From Flavobacterium daejeonense DSM 17708 (GTDB lineage Bacteria; Bacteroidota; Bacteroidia; Flavobacteriales; Flavobacteriaceae), in the NCBI RefSeq assembly GCF_000425425.1, contig NZ_AUDK01000015.1, positions 50,527-114,526 on the forward strand: a DNA stretch of 64,000 nucleotides, in the 5' to 3' direction. The notes under the pieces were generated by a model that saw only the letters and a program-made list of their open reading frames with translations, was not told the DNA's origin and did not search any database. Below, in pieces: positions 54,500 through 63,056 of the stretch. Each line of letters starts with the position of its first letter. Within the stretch, counting starts at the first letter, position 1. A program made the position numbers and the translations under genes.

Positions 54500-57025
54500 A
54501 TGCGTAAAACCACTATTTATTTGATTCTTATTCTTTTGTTGATAAAGAATACTGTTAGCGCCCAAGATATTGGAAAAGGAAATCAAACTTTAGGCAATTG
54601 TTCTTCTTATACAACAAAAAATAATCAGCTTATCTTTAATTGTGAAAACAATGCGAAAGTATTGTTGCAATTTTGTAGCGGACAGGTAGTAAAAGTTTGG
54701 ATTTCAGCGGAGGGTACTTTTAAGCGAAATAATGAATCTTTTGCTGTAATTAATGAAGATTTAGGTTGGACAGGGAATATTAATGTCAATGAAGAAACTT
54801 CAGCTTACGAGGTTTTTACAGAACAATTGCGAATAAGAGTGCAAAAAAATCCTTTTAAATTGCAAATTTTTGATAAATACCAAAAGTTGTTATTTAATGA
54901 TTTTAATGATAAAGGATTTGTTAAGCAAGGCAAGCATATTGCAACTTATAAAACATTAAAACCAGAAGAGCAATTTTTTGGTTTAGGAGAAAAAGCCGGA
55001 ACATTAAATCGGCGCGGAAAGAGTTATAAAATGTGGAATAGTGACCAACCTTGTTATGGTGTAAATGAAGATCCGCTTTATAAAAGCATTCCCTTTTTTA
55101 TGAGTACTAATCATTACGGGATTTTCTTTGATAATACTTATAAAATAGAGTTTAAGTTTGGAAGTGAATCCAACGATTATTATTCTTTCGAAGCAGCATC
55201 TGGAGAAATGATTTATTATTTCATGTATGGGGATGATTTCAAACAAATTATTCAAAATTATGTTGCTTTAACTGGAAAACCAATCATGCCGCCTAAATGG
55301 GCTTTGGGTTTTTCGCAATGCAGAGGAAATTATACAGAACAACAACAAGCCAAAGAGATTGCTGCTGAGTTTAGAAAGAGAAAAATTCCTTGCGATATTA
55401 TTTATCAGGATATTGGTTGGGTTGAAGGACTTCAGGATTTTGACTGGAAGAAAAACAATTATCAAAACCCAAAAGATATGGTCAAACAATTAGGAGAACA
55501 GGGATTTAAAATGATTGTTTCTCAGGATCCTGTTATTTCTCAGGCCAATAAAAAACAATGGGAGGAGGCTGATACAAAAGGTTATTTTGTTACAGATATC
55601 CGTACTGGTAAGAGTTACGATATGCCTTGGCCTTGGGGTGGAAATTGTGGGGTAGTTGATTTTACAAAGACAGAAGTAGCCGATTGGTGGGGTAATTATC
55701 AGCAAAAGCCTTTAAGTGATGGCGTGCGTGGATTTTGGACAGATATGGGTGAACCCGCCTGGAGTAATGAAGAAGATACAGATCGCTTAAATATGAAACA
55801 TTATTTAGGGATGCATGATGAAATTCATAATGTGTATGGCTTAACCTGGGATAAAGTAGTTACTGAACAATTTTATAAGCATAATCCCAATAAACGCATC
55901 TTTCAAATGACAAGAGCTGCTTATGCAGGATTGCAGCGATATACATTTGGTTGGTCGGGAGATTCCGGGAATGGTAATAACGTATTGGAAGGGTGGAGCC
56001 AATTTGCGAATCAAATTCCGGTTGGACTTTCTGCCGGAATGGGTATCATTCCTTTTTGGACTTCAGATATTTCCGGATATTGTGGAGATATTAAAAATTA
56101 TGATGCTATGGCAGAATTGTATGTACGTTGGATGCAATTCGGTATTTTTAATCCTTTGAGTAGGGCACATCACGAAGGTGGAAATGCTGTTGAGCCTTGG
56201 CTTTTTGGAACTGAAGCTGAAAATATTACCAGAGCTGCAATTGAGCTAAAATATAGGTTATTCCCTTATATCTATAATTATGCCCGCGAGGCACATGATA
56301 GCGGTATGCCTATAATGAGAGCTTTGTTTTTGGAATATCCTAATGATACGGAAACCTATAATTTAGACGGACAGTTTCTTTTTGGGAGGGAATTACTGGT
56401 TGCACCGGTAGTTGAAAAAGAAGCCACTACAAAAAAACTATACTTACCCGAAGGAGATTGGATAAATTATAATGATGGAAAAACTCATTATAAAGGGAAA
56501 CAATGGATTACGGTTGAAGCGCCATTAAATGTGATACCAATGTTTGTCAAAAAAGGAGCTGTTATTCCAAGTATGCCTGTTATGCAATACATACACGAAA
56601 AACCTAATTATCCCGTTAGTTTTGATATTTATCCAGATAAAGTTGGAAAAGAATCTTCCTTTGTTTTGTACGAAGACGATGGAGAAAGCAGGGATTATGA
56701 AAAGGATATTTATTGTAAAACTAAAATTAGTGCTCAAAGCAAAACTTCGGCTTATACAATTCATTTGAATGCCAGAGAAGAAAAGGGATATAAGCCATCA
56801 GGAGCAAGAAACTATATTGTAAAATTGCATAGTGGTACTAAACCTAAATCGGTAATGGTGCATTCTTCAAAAATTAAGAAAGAGAAAACAGAGATTTTAC
56901 TTCAAAATGCAGATTTAGTAAATGAAAAGATTACTTATAGTTGGGATGAAAAAGAAGGTATTGTTTATGTTAAATTACCAGATACCGGTCAGGATTATCA
57001 AATAGAAATTAGCTACGTATTATAA
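54500..57025 (+). CDS. GH31 alpha-glucosidase
   Basis: An 841-residue protein with signal peptide (about 1-21), probably periplasmic. It has the GH31 N-terminal beta-sandwich, a TIM barrel with nucleophile Asp415 (GFWTDMGEPAW) and acid/base Asp488 (FGWSGDSGN), and C-terminal sandwich domains. It starts 16 bases after the GH97 stop. In the described dextran locus of B. thetaiotaomicron a GH31 enzyme accompanies GH66, and the same role (alpha-1,6-glucosidase on isomaltooligosaccharides) is inferred here. Last gene of the operon. Confidence 0.9.
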   Translation: MRKTTIYLILILLLIKNTVSAQDIGKGNQTLGNCSSYTTKNNQLIFNCENNAKVLLQFCSGQVVKVWISAEGTFKRNNESFAVINEDLGWTGNINVNEETSAYEVFTEQLRIRVQKNPFKLQIFDKYQKLLFNDFNDKGFVKQGKHIATYKTLKPEEQFFGLGEKAGTLNRRGKSYKMWNSDQPCYGVNEDPLYKSIPFFMSTNHYGIFFDNTYKIEFKFGSESNDYYSFEAASGEMIYYFMYGDDFKQIIQNYVALTGKPIMPPKWALGFSQCRGNYTEQQQAKEIAAEFRKRKIPCDIIYQDIGWVEGLQDFDWKKNNYQNPKDMVKQLGEQGFKMIVSQDPVISQANKKQWEEADTKGYFVTDIRTGKSYDMPWPWGGNCGVVDFTKTEVADWWGNYQQKPLSDGVRGFWTDMGEPAWSNEEDTDRLNMKHYLGMHDEIHNVYGLTWDKVVTEQFYKHNPNKRIFQMTRAAYAGLQRYTFGWSGDSGNGNNVLEGWSQFANQIPVGLSAGMGIIPFWTSDISGYCGDIKNYDAMAELYVRWMQFGIFNPLSRAHHEGGNAVEPWLFGTEAENITRAAIELKYRLFPYIYNYAREAHDSGMPIMRALFLEYPNDTETYNLDGQFLFGRELLVAPVVEKEATTKKLYLPEGDWINYNDGKTHYKGKQWITVEAPLNVIPMFVKKGAVIPSMPVMQYIHEKPNYPVSFDIYPDKVGKESSFVLYEDDGESRDYEKDIYCKTKISAQSKTSAYTIHLNAREEKGYKPSGARNYIVKLHSGTKPKSVMVHSSKIKKEKTEILLQNADLVNEKITYSWDEKEGIVYVKLPDTGQDYQIEISYVL

Positions 57026-57153
57026 AACCATTTTGATAATCAAATGGTTAGAATCCTGCTGGGATAATATAACAGAACATCCAAACCATTATATATTAGA
57101 AGTTTAAAGATTTTGCGTGATTTTATAAATATTGAAAAGTGGTATAAAAGGAA

Positions 57154-57185
57154 AAACCCTGCAAATCAAACGATTTGCAGGGTTT
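57154..57185 (+). terminator. First terminator-like hairpin after the alpha-glucan operon
   Basis: A perfect 14-bp stem pairs 57154-57167 with 57172-57185 around a 4-base loop. The T run after it is short (three T), so it may act as an mRNA 3'-end stabiliser as well. Confidence 0.65.
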
Positions 57186-57203
57186 AAATTATTAGAATAC
57201 TAA

Positions 57204-57240
57204 AGAAAGAGCTTTCCTTGTGAGGCTCTTTCTATTTTTT
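57204..57240 (+). terminator. Second terminator before the convergent AraC gene
   Basis: AGAAAGAGC (57204-57212) pairs with GCTCTTTCT (57225-57233), followed by ATTTTTT. It lies between the GH31 gene (+) and the AraC gene (-), which converge here. Confidence 0.7.
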
Positions 57241-57277
57241 AGAATTGTTTCATTCAGGGTTAAAGCATCTAAAATAA

Positions 57278-58138
57278 TTAATTCTTTAACATCGTTTTTC
57301 GATATTGTGAAGGCACGTATCCCATATTTTTTTTAAATGTTTTATTGAAATGTGAAATAGTATCAAAACCGCATTGACTACTTAACTGAGAAATACTAAT
57401 GTCTTCCATTAATAATAATTTGCAGGCATAACCAATTCGCATATCCAATATATAGTTTTTAAAAGACTTACCTGTTTTACTTTTAAAATACCGACAAAAT
57501 GCAGCTGCATTCATAGCTGCAAAAGAGGCGATTTCTTCAAGGCTGATGTGTCGGGTGTAGTTTTTATTCAAATAAGAAATTATTTTGTCAATCCTTGCCG
57601 TATCATAAATGGTTTCGTTGATAAAATCAGAAGTCGAAATAATTTGCCTGTTATCAGTTTCCGACATTTCTTTCAGTATTTCCAAAAAAAGCATTAGTTG
57701 GTTCAAACCGTTTTCCAAAGGCAATTTTGCTAATAAATCCTGTAGTTTAGCTGAAGAAAAGTAAATCCCTCTGATAGAATCCTGCAATAATTTTTTGATT
57801 TTGATAAAATGCGGATAATGATTAATCGCATAATACATAAAATCTTTTTCAAATTGAATGATGGTGCCTTTCACTCTTAAGTCAGTATTTCCGGTATGGT
57901 AAATAGCATCACTTTTCAAAAAGTGGGGTAAATTAGAACCAATAAGCAATATATCGCCCGCTTGATATTGAGCGATGTTGTTACCTAAAAATCGGGTTCC
58001 TGTACTTTCTTTAATGTAAATTATCTCATATTCAGAATGAAAATGCAAAGGATATGAAAAATGTTCATAGTCAAAAAAACGGACTTTTAAAGGAAAAGAC
58101 TTCGAAATAGGAAGCCTTTCGTTCATAATATCTTTCAT
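57278..58138 (-). CDS. AraC-family regulator with N-terminal cupin domain
   Basis: A 286-residue regulator: cupin-like sensor region (about 15-160, with YPLHFHSEYEIIYIKES) and a C-terminal double helix-turn-helix (about 185-286, ISLEEIASFAAMNAAAFCRYFKSKTGKSF, then ISISQLSSQCGFDTISHFNKTFKKNMGYVPSQYRK). It is divergent from the mannonate-oxidoreductase gene with a 113-base gap containing candidate direct-repeat sites, so it is likely the activator of the glucuronate genes. Ligand unknown. Confidence 0.85.
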   Translation of the reverse strand: MKDIMNERLPISKSFPLKVRFFDYEHFSYPLHFHSEYEIIYIKESTGTRFLGNNIAQYQAGDILLIGSNLPHFLKSDAIYHTGNTDLRVKGTIIQFEKDFMYYAINHYPHFIKIKKLLQDSIRGIYFSSAKLQDLLAKLPLENGLNQLMLFLEILKEMSETDNRQIISTSDFINETIYDTARIDKIISYLNKNYTRHISLEEIASFAAMNAAAFCRYFKSKTGKSFKNYILDMRIGYACKLLLMEDISISQLSSQCGFDTISHFNKTFKKNMGYVPSQYRKTMLKN

Positions 58139-58155
58139 AGATTACTTTTATAATT

Positions 58156-58221
58156 TGCAAAAATAGAATCAGTGTATGCAAATTTAGGAAATAAAATTAG
58201 CTTTACTTCTCTTTAAATTTG
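58156..58221 (+). promoter_or_regulatory. Candidate AraC sites and -7 box before the mannonate genes
   Basis: Direct repeats TGCAAAAATAG (58156-58166) and TGCAAATTTAG (58177-58187), 9 of 11 bases identical and 21 bp apart, suit an AraC dimer. TAAATTTG (58214-58221) matches the TAnnTTTG -7 box 31 bases before the start codon, with no good -33 element, consistent with activation. Confidence 0.5.
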
Positions 58222-58251
58222 TATTTCTATTAATCTAAAAATAAAGAAAAT

Positions 58252-59067
58252 ATGAACGATACGTTTAGTATTGAAGGGAAAGTAGCAATTGTTACCGGTG
58301 GTGGCGGAGTACTTGGCGGAAGTATTGCAAAACACTTAATCAGTACAGGATGTAAGGTAGTTGTACTGGATATCAGAGAAGAAAATGTAAATGATTGTGT
58401 TGAGGAACTGAAACAGTTGGGTGGCGAAGCTATTGGTTTTGTTTCGAATGTTTTGGATGTTGAAGAAATGAAAGAAACCAGAGCAAAAATAGTGGAAAAC
58501 TGGGGAACAATTGATATCTTAATCAATGCAGCAGGAGGGAATATGCCGGGTGCAACATTAACTGAGGAACAAACTGTTTTTGATATGAAAATTAGTGATT
58601 TTGAAAAAGTAACTGATTTGAATTTGAACGGAAGTGTTTATCCTTGCATTGTTTTTGGTGAAGTTATGGCTAACCAAGGGAGCGGAAGTATAATTAATGT
58701 ATCTTCCATGGCAACTTTATCAGCTATAACAAGAGTTCCGGGTTATTCGGTAGCTAAGAGCGGAATTGATATTTTTACAAAATGGCTGGCAATGGAATTA
58801 GGAACTAAATTTGGAGAAAAAGTGAGAGTAAATGCAATTTCTCCGGGATTTTTTATCGGTGACCAAAATAGAAGAGTATTAATTAATGAGGATGGCTCTT
58901 ACACTGAAAGAAGTAAAAAAGTATTGGCAAGAACACCAATGAAACGTTTTGGAGATATCAATGAATTGAACGGAATTGTTCAGTTTTTATGTTCAGATGC
59001 GGCAAGTTTTATAACAGGAACTATTATCCCTATTGATGGAGGTTTTAGTTCTTTTAGCGGAGTTTAA
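58252..59067 (+). CDS. SDR-family D-mannonate oxidoreductase-like protein
   Basis: A 271-residue short-chain dehydrogenase: NAD-binding TGGGGVLGG (15-23), INAAGGNMPG, and catalytic NVSSMA...YSVAKSG with Tyr and Lys intact. Position directly before mannonate dehydratase (12 bases) identifies it as the reductase that interconverts D-fructuronate and D-mannonate in the glucuronate pathway. In many Bacteroidota this SDR replaces the classical UxuB. The family is certain; the substrate is inferred. Confidence 0.8.
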   Translation: MNDTFSIEGKVAIVTGGGGVLGGSIAKHLISTGCKVVVLDIREENVNDCVEELKQLGGEAIGFVSNVLDVEEMKETRAKIVENWGTIDILINAAGGNMPGATLTEEQTVFDMKISDFEKVTDLNLNGSVYPCIVFGEVMANQGSGSIINVSSMATLSAITRVPGYSVAKSGIDIFTKWLAMELGTKFGEKVRVNAISPGFFIGDQNRRVLINEDGSYTERSKKVLARTPMKRFGDINELNGIVQFLCSDAASFITGTIIPIDGGFSSFSGV

Positions 59068-59079
59068 AAAAATAATAAA

Positions 59080-60288
59080 ATGGAATTAAAAAAGACATTA
59101 AGATGGTTTGGGGCAAAGGATCCTATTAGTCTGGAGCAAATTAAACAAACAGGAGCAACGGGAATTGTTACCGCTTTGCATCATATTCCAAATGGCGAAA
59201 TTTGGTCAGTAGAAGAGATTTTGAAGACTAAAAATAATATCGAATCCTACGGACTTACATGGGATGTGGTTGAAAGTTTGCCTGTTCATGAAGATATTAA
59301 GAAAGGAAAAGCCAGCCGCGACAGAATTATTGCTAATTATAAGGAAAGCGTTAAAAATTTAGGGAAATGTGGCGTAACAACCATTTGCTATAATTTTATG
59401 CCGGTATTGGATTGGGCACGAACCAATTTGAATTATACGCTCGAAAATGGTACGGTAGCAATGTATTTTGGAGCCGATTTATTCGCTGCATTTGATTTAT
59501 TTATTTTAGAAAGACCAAATGCTGCTAAGGATTATTCCGAAGAGCAAATTAAAAAAGCGGAAGCTCTCTATCAAACGTTAACCAAAGAAGATGCCAGAGC
59601 TCTTGCTTATAACATTATTGTTGCTACCCAGTCTTTTATTGACGGAGCTGTGGGAGAAGATGAAAAAGAGCCCATCAAAATATTTTTAAAATTATTGGCT
59701 GAATATGACGGAATTGATAAAGATAAATTAAGAGAAAATTTTGCTTTTTTCTTAAGTGAAGTCATTCCTGTTGCTGAAGAATCAGGCGTTAAATTAGCGG
59801 TACATCCTGATGATCCTCCTTTTCCATTATTAGGATTACCACGTATTATGAGTTCAGGAGATGATTTCGAATGGTTGTCTACTGTTTGTCCGTCTTTACA
59901 TAACGGAATTACTTTTTGTACCGGTTCATTAGGAGCGAGAAAAGACAATAATTTGGCTGAAATTTTCAGAAAATATGCTGAAAGAGTACATTTTCTACAT
60001 TTAAGAAGTACTAAAATATTAGACAACGGCGATTTTTATGAAACAGAACATTTAGATCCAACAGTAGATTTACCGGGAGTAATGAAAGCTATCGTAGAAG
60101 AGCAAATCAGAAGAAAGTCTGAAGGAAGAACCGATTATAATTTGCCTATTCGTCCGGATCACGGACATAAAATGTTAGACGATTTTAACAGAGCAGGAAA
60201 TCCTGGTTATCCATTAATTGGAAGGTTAAAAGGACTGGCTGAACTGGCAGGACTCGAAATGGGAATTCGTTATTCGATTCTTAAGTAA
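59080..60288 (+). CDS. uxuA: Mannonate dehydratase
   Basis: A 402-residue TIM-barrel enzyme that dehydrates D-mannonate to 2-keto-3-deoxy-D-gluconate. The start KKTLRWFGAKDPISLEQIKQTGATGIVTALHHIPNGEIW, VCPSLHNGITFCTGSLGAR and the ending IRPDHGHKMLDDFNRAGNPGYPLIGRLKGLAELAG are family signatures, with the metal-binding histidine/aspartate set visible. It is coupled with the SDR upstream. Uronate isomerase and KDG kinase/aldolase are not in the window and may lie beyond its right end. Confidence 0.95.
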   Translation: MELKKTLRWFGAKDPISLEQIKQTGATGIVTALHHIPNGEIWSVEEILKTKNNIESYGLTWDVVESLPVHEDIKKGKASRDRIIANYKESVKNLGKCGVTTICYNFMPVLDWARTNLNYTLENGTVAMYFGADLFAAFDLFILERPNAAKDYSEEQIKKAEALYQTLTKEDARALAYNIIVATQSFIDGAVGEDEKEPIKIFLKLLAEYDGIDKDKLRENFAFFLSEVIPVAEESGVKLAVHPDDPPFPLLGLPRIMSSGDDFEWLSTVCPSLHNGITFCTGSLGARKDNNLAEIFRKYAERVHFLHLRSTKILDNGDFYETEHLDPTVDLPGVMKAIVEEQIRRKSEGRTDYNLPIRPDHGHKMLDDFNRAGNPGYPLIGRLKGLAELAGLEMGIRYSILK

Positions 60289-60582
60289 AAAATAAAAGGA
60301 GTCGGGAGTTCGTTATTTTGTGTCAAAAAGTTAATCTCATTCAGATTAGAAGGAGATAAATACTAATTCTAATTCATCATGTTTTGCATCAAAAATTAGG
60401 GGGCAAAACATTGATTATAAGTGTATTTTATAAAATGTCTTATTTTGATAAGCATTGGCAATATATGATAATACCCAAATTAAGGCTTAAGTTAATTTTG
60501 AAAAAAATATAGACTTGGGACTACTTCTTTAGTTTATTTTTTTAAAATCAAAAACATATTTATTGAACTTTTTTAATTCGAA
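60289..60582. other. Gene-free stretch before the second GH2 gene
   Basis: 294 bases with no credible ORF. It holds an inverted repeat GTTTTGC (60381-60387) / GCAAAAC (60403-60409) with a 15-base spacer, and TAATCT/AGATTA near 60331-60347. These may be regulatory, but I see no clear promoter. The following GH2 gene probably has its own start here. Confidence 0.35.
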
Positions 60583-63042
60583 ATGAAATTAACAATTACA
60601 ATTAAACACATTCTGTTTTCTGTTTTATGTGTTGCATTATTATTTCCGGCGTATTCCCAGAAAAAACAACAGGTTGATATATCACGAAAAGTATTATTCG
60701 ATAACGACTGGCATTTTTATAAAGGAAGTGTAAAAAACGCACAAGATCCATCTTTTAATGACAGCGCATGGAGATTATTGGATTTACCTCATGATTGGAG
60801 TATTGAACCTATGCCAAATCAAAAGAAAGATTCTGTAGTAGGACCTTTTAGCAGGGCAAGTGTTGGCGGATTTGCTACCGGGCAAACTGTGGGTGGTGAA
60901 GGCTGGTATCGAAAAACATTTGTTATTTCTCCAAAAAATAAAGGACAACGACACGAATTGTACTTTGAAGGGGTCTATAATCAGGCTGAAGTTTGGGTAA
61001 ATGGTCAAAAAGTGGGACAAAATGTATATGGTTATTCGAGTTTTAGATTTGACATCACTCCATTTTGTAATCCTGCTGGTCAGCAGAATGTGGTGGCTGT
61101 AAAAGTTTTGAATGAGGGTAAAAATTCCCGTTGGTATTCCGGTTCCGGGATTTACCGTCATGTGTGGTTATTGCAGACACCGCAAACTTATATTGAAGAT
61201 TGGGGAACTTTTATTACCACAAAAAAGATAGCAAATAATCAGGCAGAAGTTGCCTTATCAACAACTATAGTTGAAGGAAATGCTAAAAATGATGATTTTA
61301 CAGTCATAACTACTATCGTTGCTGCTGATGGAAAAAACGTGGGGCAAGAGTCGCAGAAAATCAAAATTAATAGTAAAGCGAAAAAAGAAGTTCCGTTTAT
61401 CATAACGATTAAAAATCCTTCTTTATGGTCAATAGAAAAACCTAATTTGTATGAAGCAAAAATTGCACTTTGGGAAGGGAAAACAAAAATAGATGAGTTA
61501 GCTATTCCATTTGGAATCAGAACTATTGAATTTTCTGTAATCGAAGGATTTAAATTAAATGGTGTGAAAACATTATTAAAAGGCGGTTGTGTGCATCATG
61601 ACAACGGACTTTTAGGTTCGGCAGCTTTTAACAGAGCGGAAGAACGAAAAATAGAATTATTGAAAAAGAGTGGTTTTAATGCTATTCGAACTTCTCATAA
61701 TCCTATGTCGGAAAGTTTTTTAGATGCCTGTGACCGATTAGGAATGTTAGTTATCAATGAAGCTTTCGACCAATGGAAAAAGAAGAAAAACGCTAATGAT
61801 TATCATCAGTATTTTGAGGAATGGAGTGCCAAAGATATTCGCTCATTGGTATTGAGAGACCGAAATCATCCTTCTGTGATTATGTGGAGTCTGGGGAATG
61901 AAATTCCGGAACGCATTACCGATGCAGGAAGTGAAACGGCCTTGTATTTGAAAAATGAAATTTTAAAATACGATACAACGCGACCTATTACTGCCGGGGT
62001 TAACAAACATTGGGATAAAGAACACAAAAACATGCTCCCGTTAGATAATGCCTTAAAACATTTAGATATATCGGGTTATAATTACATGTGGCGTTTTTAT
62101 GAAGAAGAACATGCTAAAACTCCTGATAAAGTGATGTTCAGTAGCGAAAGTGTGGCTACAGAAGCTTCTGAAAACTGGGATAAGGTAGAAAAATTACCGT
62201 ATGTAATAGGCGATTTTATCTGGACAGCCATGGATTATTTGGGAGAGTCAGGTTTAGGCAATTCTTTTGAAGTTGATCCTCAGGAAAACGTGCATCAGTT
62301 TATGGGCTGGCCCTGGTACAACGGCTGGTGTGGTGATATTGATTTAATTGGAGTAAAGAAACCACAGTCCTATTACAGAGATATTCTTTGGAGAGAAAAA
62401 AAGATTAGCATGGCAGTAGAATTGCCTGTTGCCGAAGGAAAGATAAAAAAGGTGAGTTTTTGGGGCTGGCCTGAAGAATCACTTTCGTGGACGTTTCCAA
62501 ATATGGAAAACAAAGAATTGAATGTTAATGTTTATTCTCGTGCTCCAAAAGTAAGATTGTATCTTAATGACCAATTAATTGGCGAAAAAGAAACGAATGC
62601 TCAATATAAAACCGGGTTTAAAGTGCCTTACAAACCAGGTACATTAAAAGCGGTAGAATTAGTTGATGGAAAAGAAGGTGCAAGTACGCTGTTACAAACT
62701 GTGGGTACCGCTGCGGCTATAAAATTAAAAGCAGATCGTGCGACTATAAAAGCGGATGGTCAGGATCTTTCCTATGTTTTAATTGAATTGACTGACCAAA
62801 ATGGAAATACGATTCTTGATGCCAATCAGCAAGTTGTAATTAGTTCTAAGGGAGCGGGTAAAATAATTGGTTCAGGGAATGGGGCACCAACAGATATGGC
62901 CAGTTTTGGTTCACTTCAGCCTTCTTTGTTTAAAGGCAGGGCGATGGTAATTATAAGGGCTGGAAAAGAAGCAGGGAAAACAGAATTGATTGTTACTTCA
63001 AATGGAGTTCCAACTGCAACGATTGTCATAAATTCACTTTGA
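60583..63042 (+). CDS. Glycoside hydrolase family 2 enzyme with DUF4982-type C-terminus
   Basis: An 819-residue protein with signal peptide (ending PAYSQ, about 25). Domain order as in the first GH2: jelly roll (30-200), Ig-like (205-315), TIM barrel (320-600), then DUF4982-like and a final Ig-like domain. Acid/base Glu440 (WSLGNEIPE), nucleophile Glu522 (FSSESV). It is followed directly by a GH115 gene and preceded by the glucuronate genes, so the substrate is probably a xylan side chain or backbone product rather than lactose. Substrate unresolved. Confidence 0.85.
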   Translation: MKLTITIKHILFSVLCVALLFPAYSQKKQQVDISRKVLFDNDWHFYKGSVKNAQDPSFNDSAWRLLDLPHDWSIEPMPNQKKDSVVGPFSRASVGGFATGQTVGGEGWYRKTFVISPKNKGQRHELYFEGVYNQAEVWVNGQKVGQNVYGYSSFRFDITPFCNPAGQQNVVAVKVLNEGKNSRWYSGSGIYRHVWLLQTPQTYIEDWGTFITTKKIANNQAEVALSTTIVEGNAKNDDFTVITTIVAADGKNVGQESQKIKINSKAKKEVPFIITIKNPSLWSIEKPNLYEAKIALWEGKTKIDELAIPFGIRTIEFSVIEGFKLNGVKTLLKGGCVHHDNGLLGSAAFNRAEERKIELLKKSGFNAIRTSHNPMSESFLDACDRLGMLVINEAFDQWKKKKNANDYHQYFEEWSAKDIRSLVLRDRNHPSVIMWSLGNEIPERITDAGSETALYLKNEILKYDTTRPITAGVNKHWDKEHKNMLPLDNALKHLDISGYNYMWRFYEEEHAKTPDKVMFSSESVATEASENWDKVEKLPYVIGDFIWTAMDYLGESGLGNSFEVDPQENVHQFMGWPWYNGWCGDIDLIGVKKPQSYYRDILWREKKISMAVELPVAEGKIKKVSFWGWPEESLSWTFPNMENKELNVNVYSRAPKVRLYLNDQLIGEKETNAQYKTGFKVPYKPGTLKAVELVDGKEGASTLLQTVGTAAAIKLKADRATIKADGQDLSYVLIELTDQNGNTILDANQQVVISSKGAGKIIGSGNGAPTDMASFGSLQPSLFKGRAMVIIRAGKEAGKTELIVTSNGVPTATIVINSL

Positions 63043-63056
63043 TTTAAATAAAAGAT

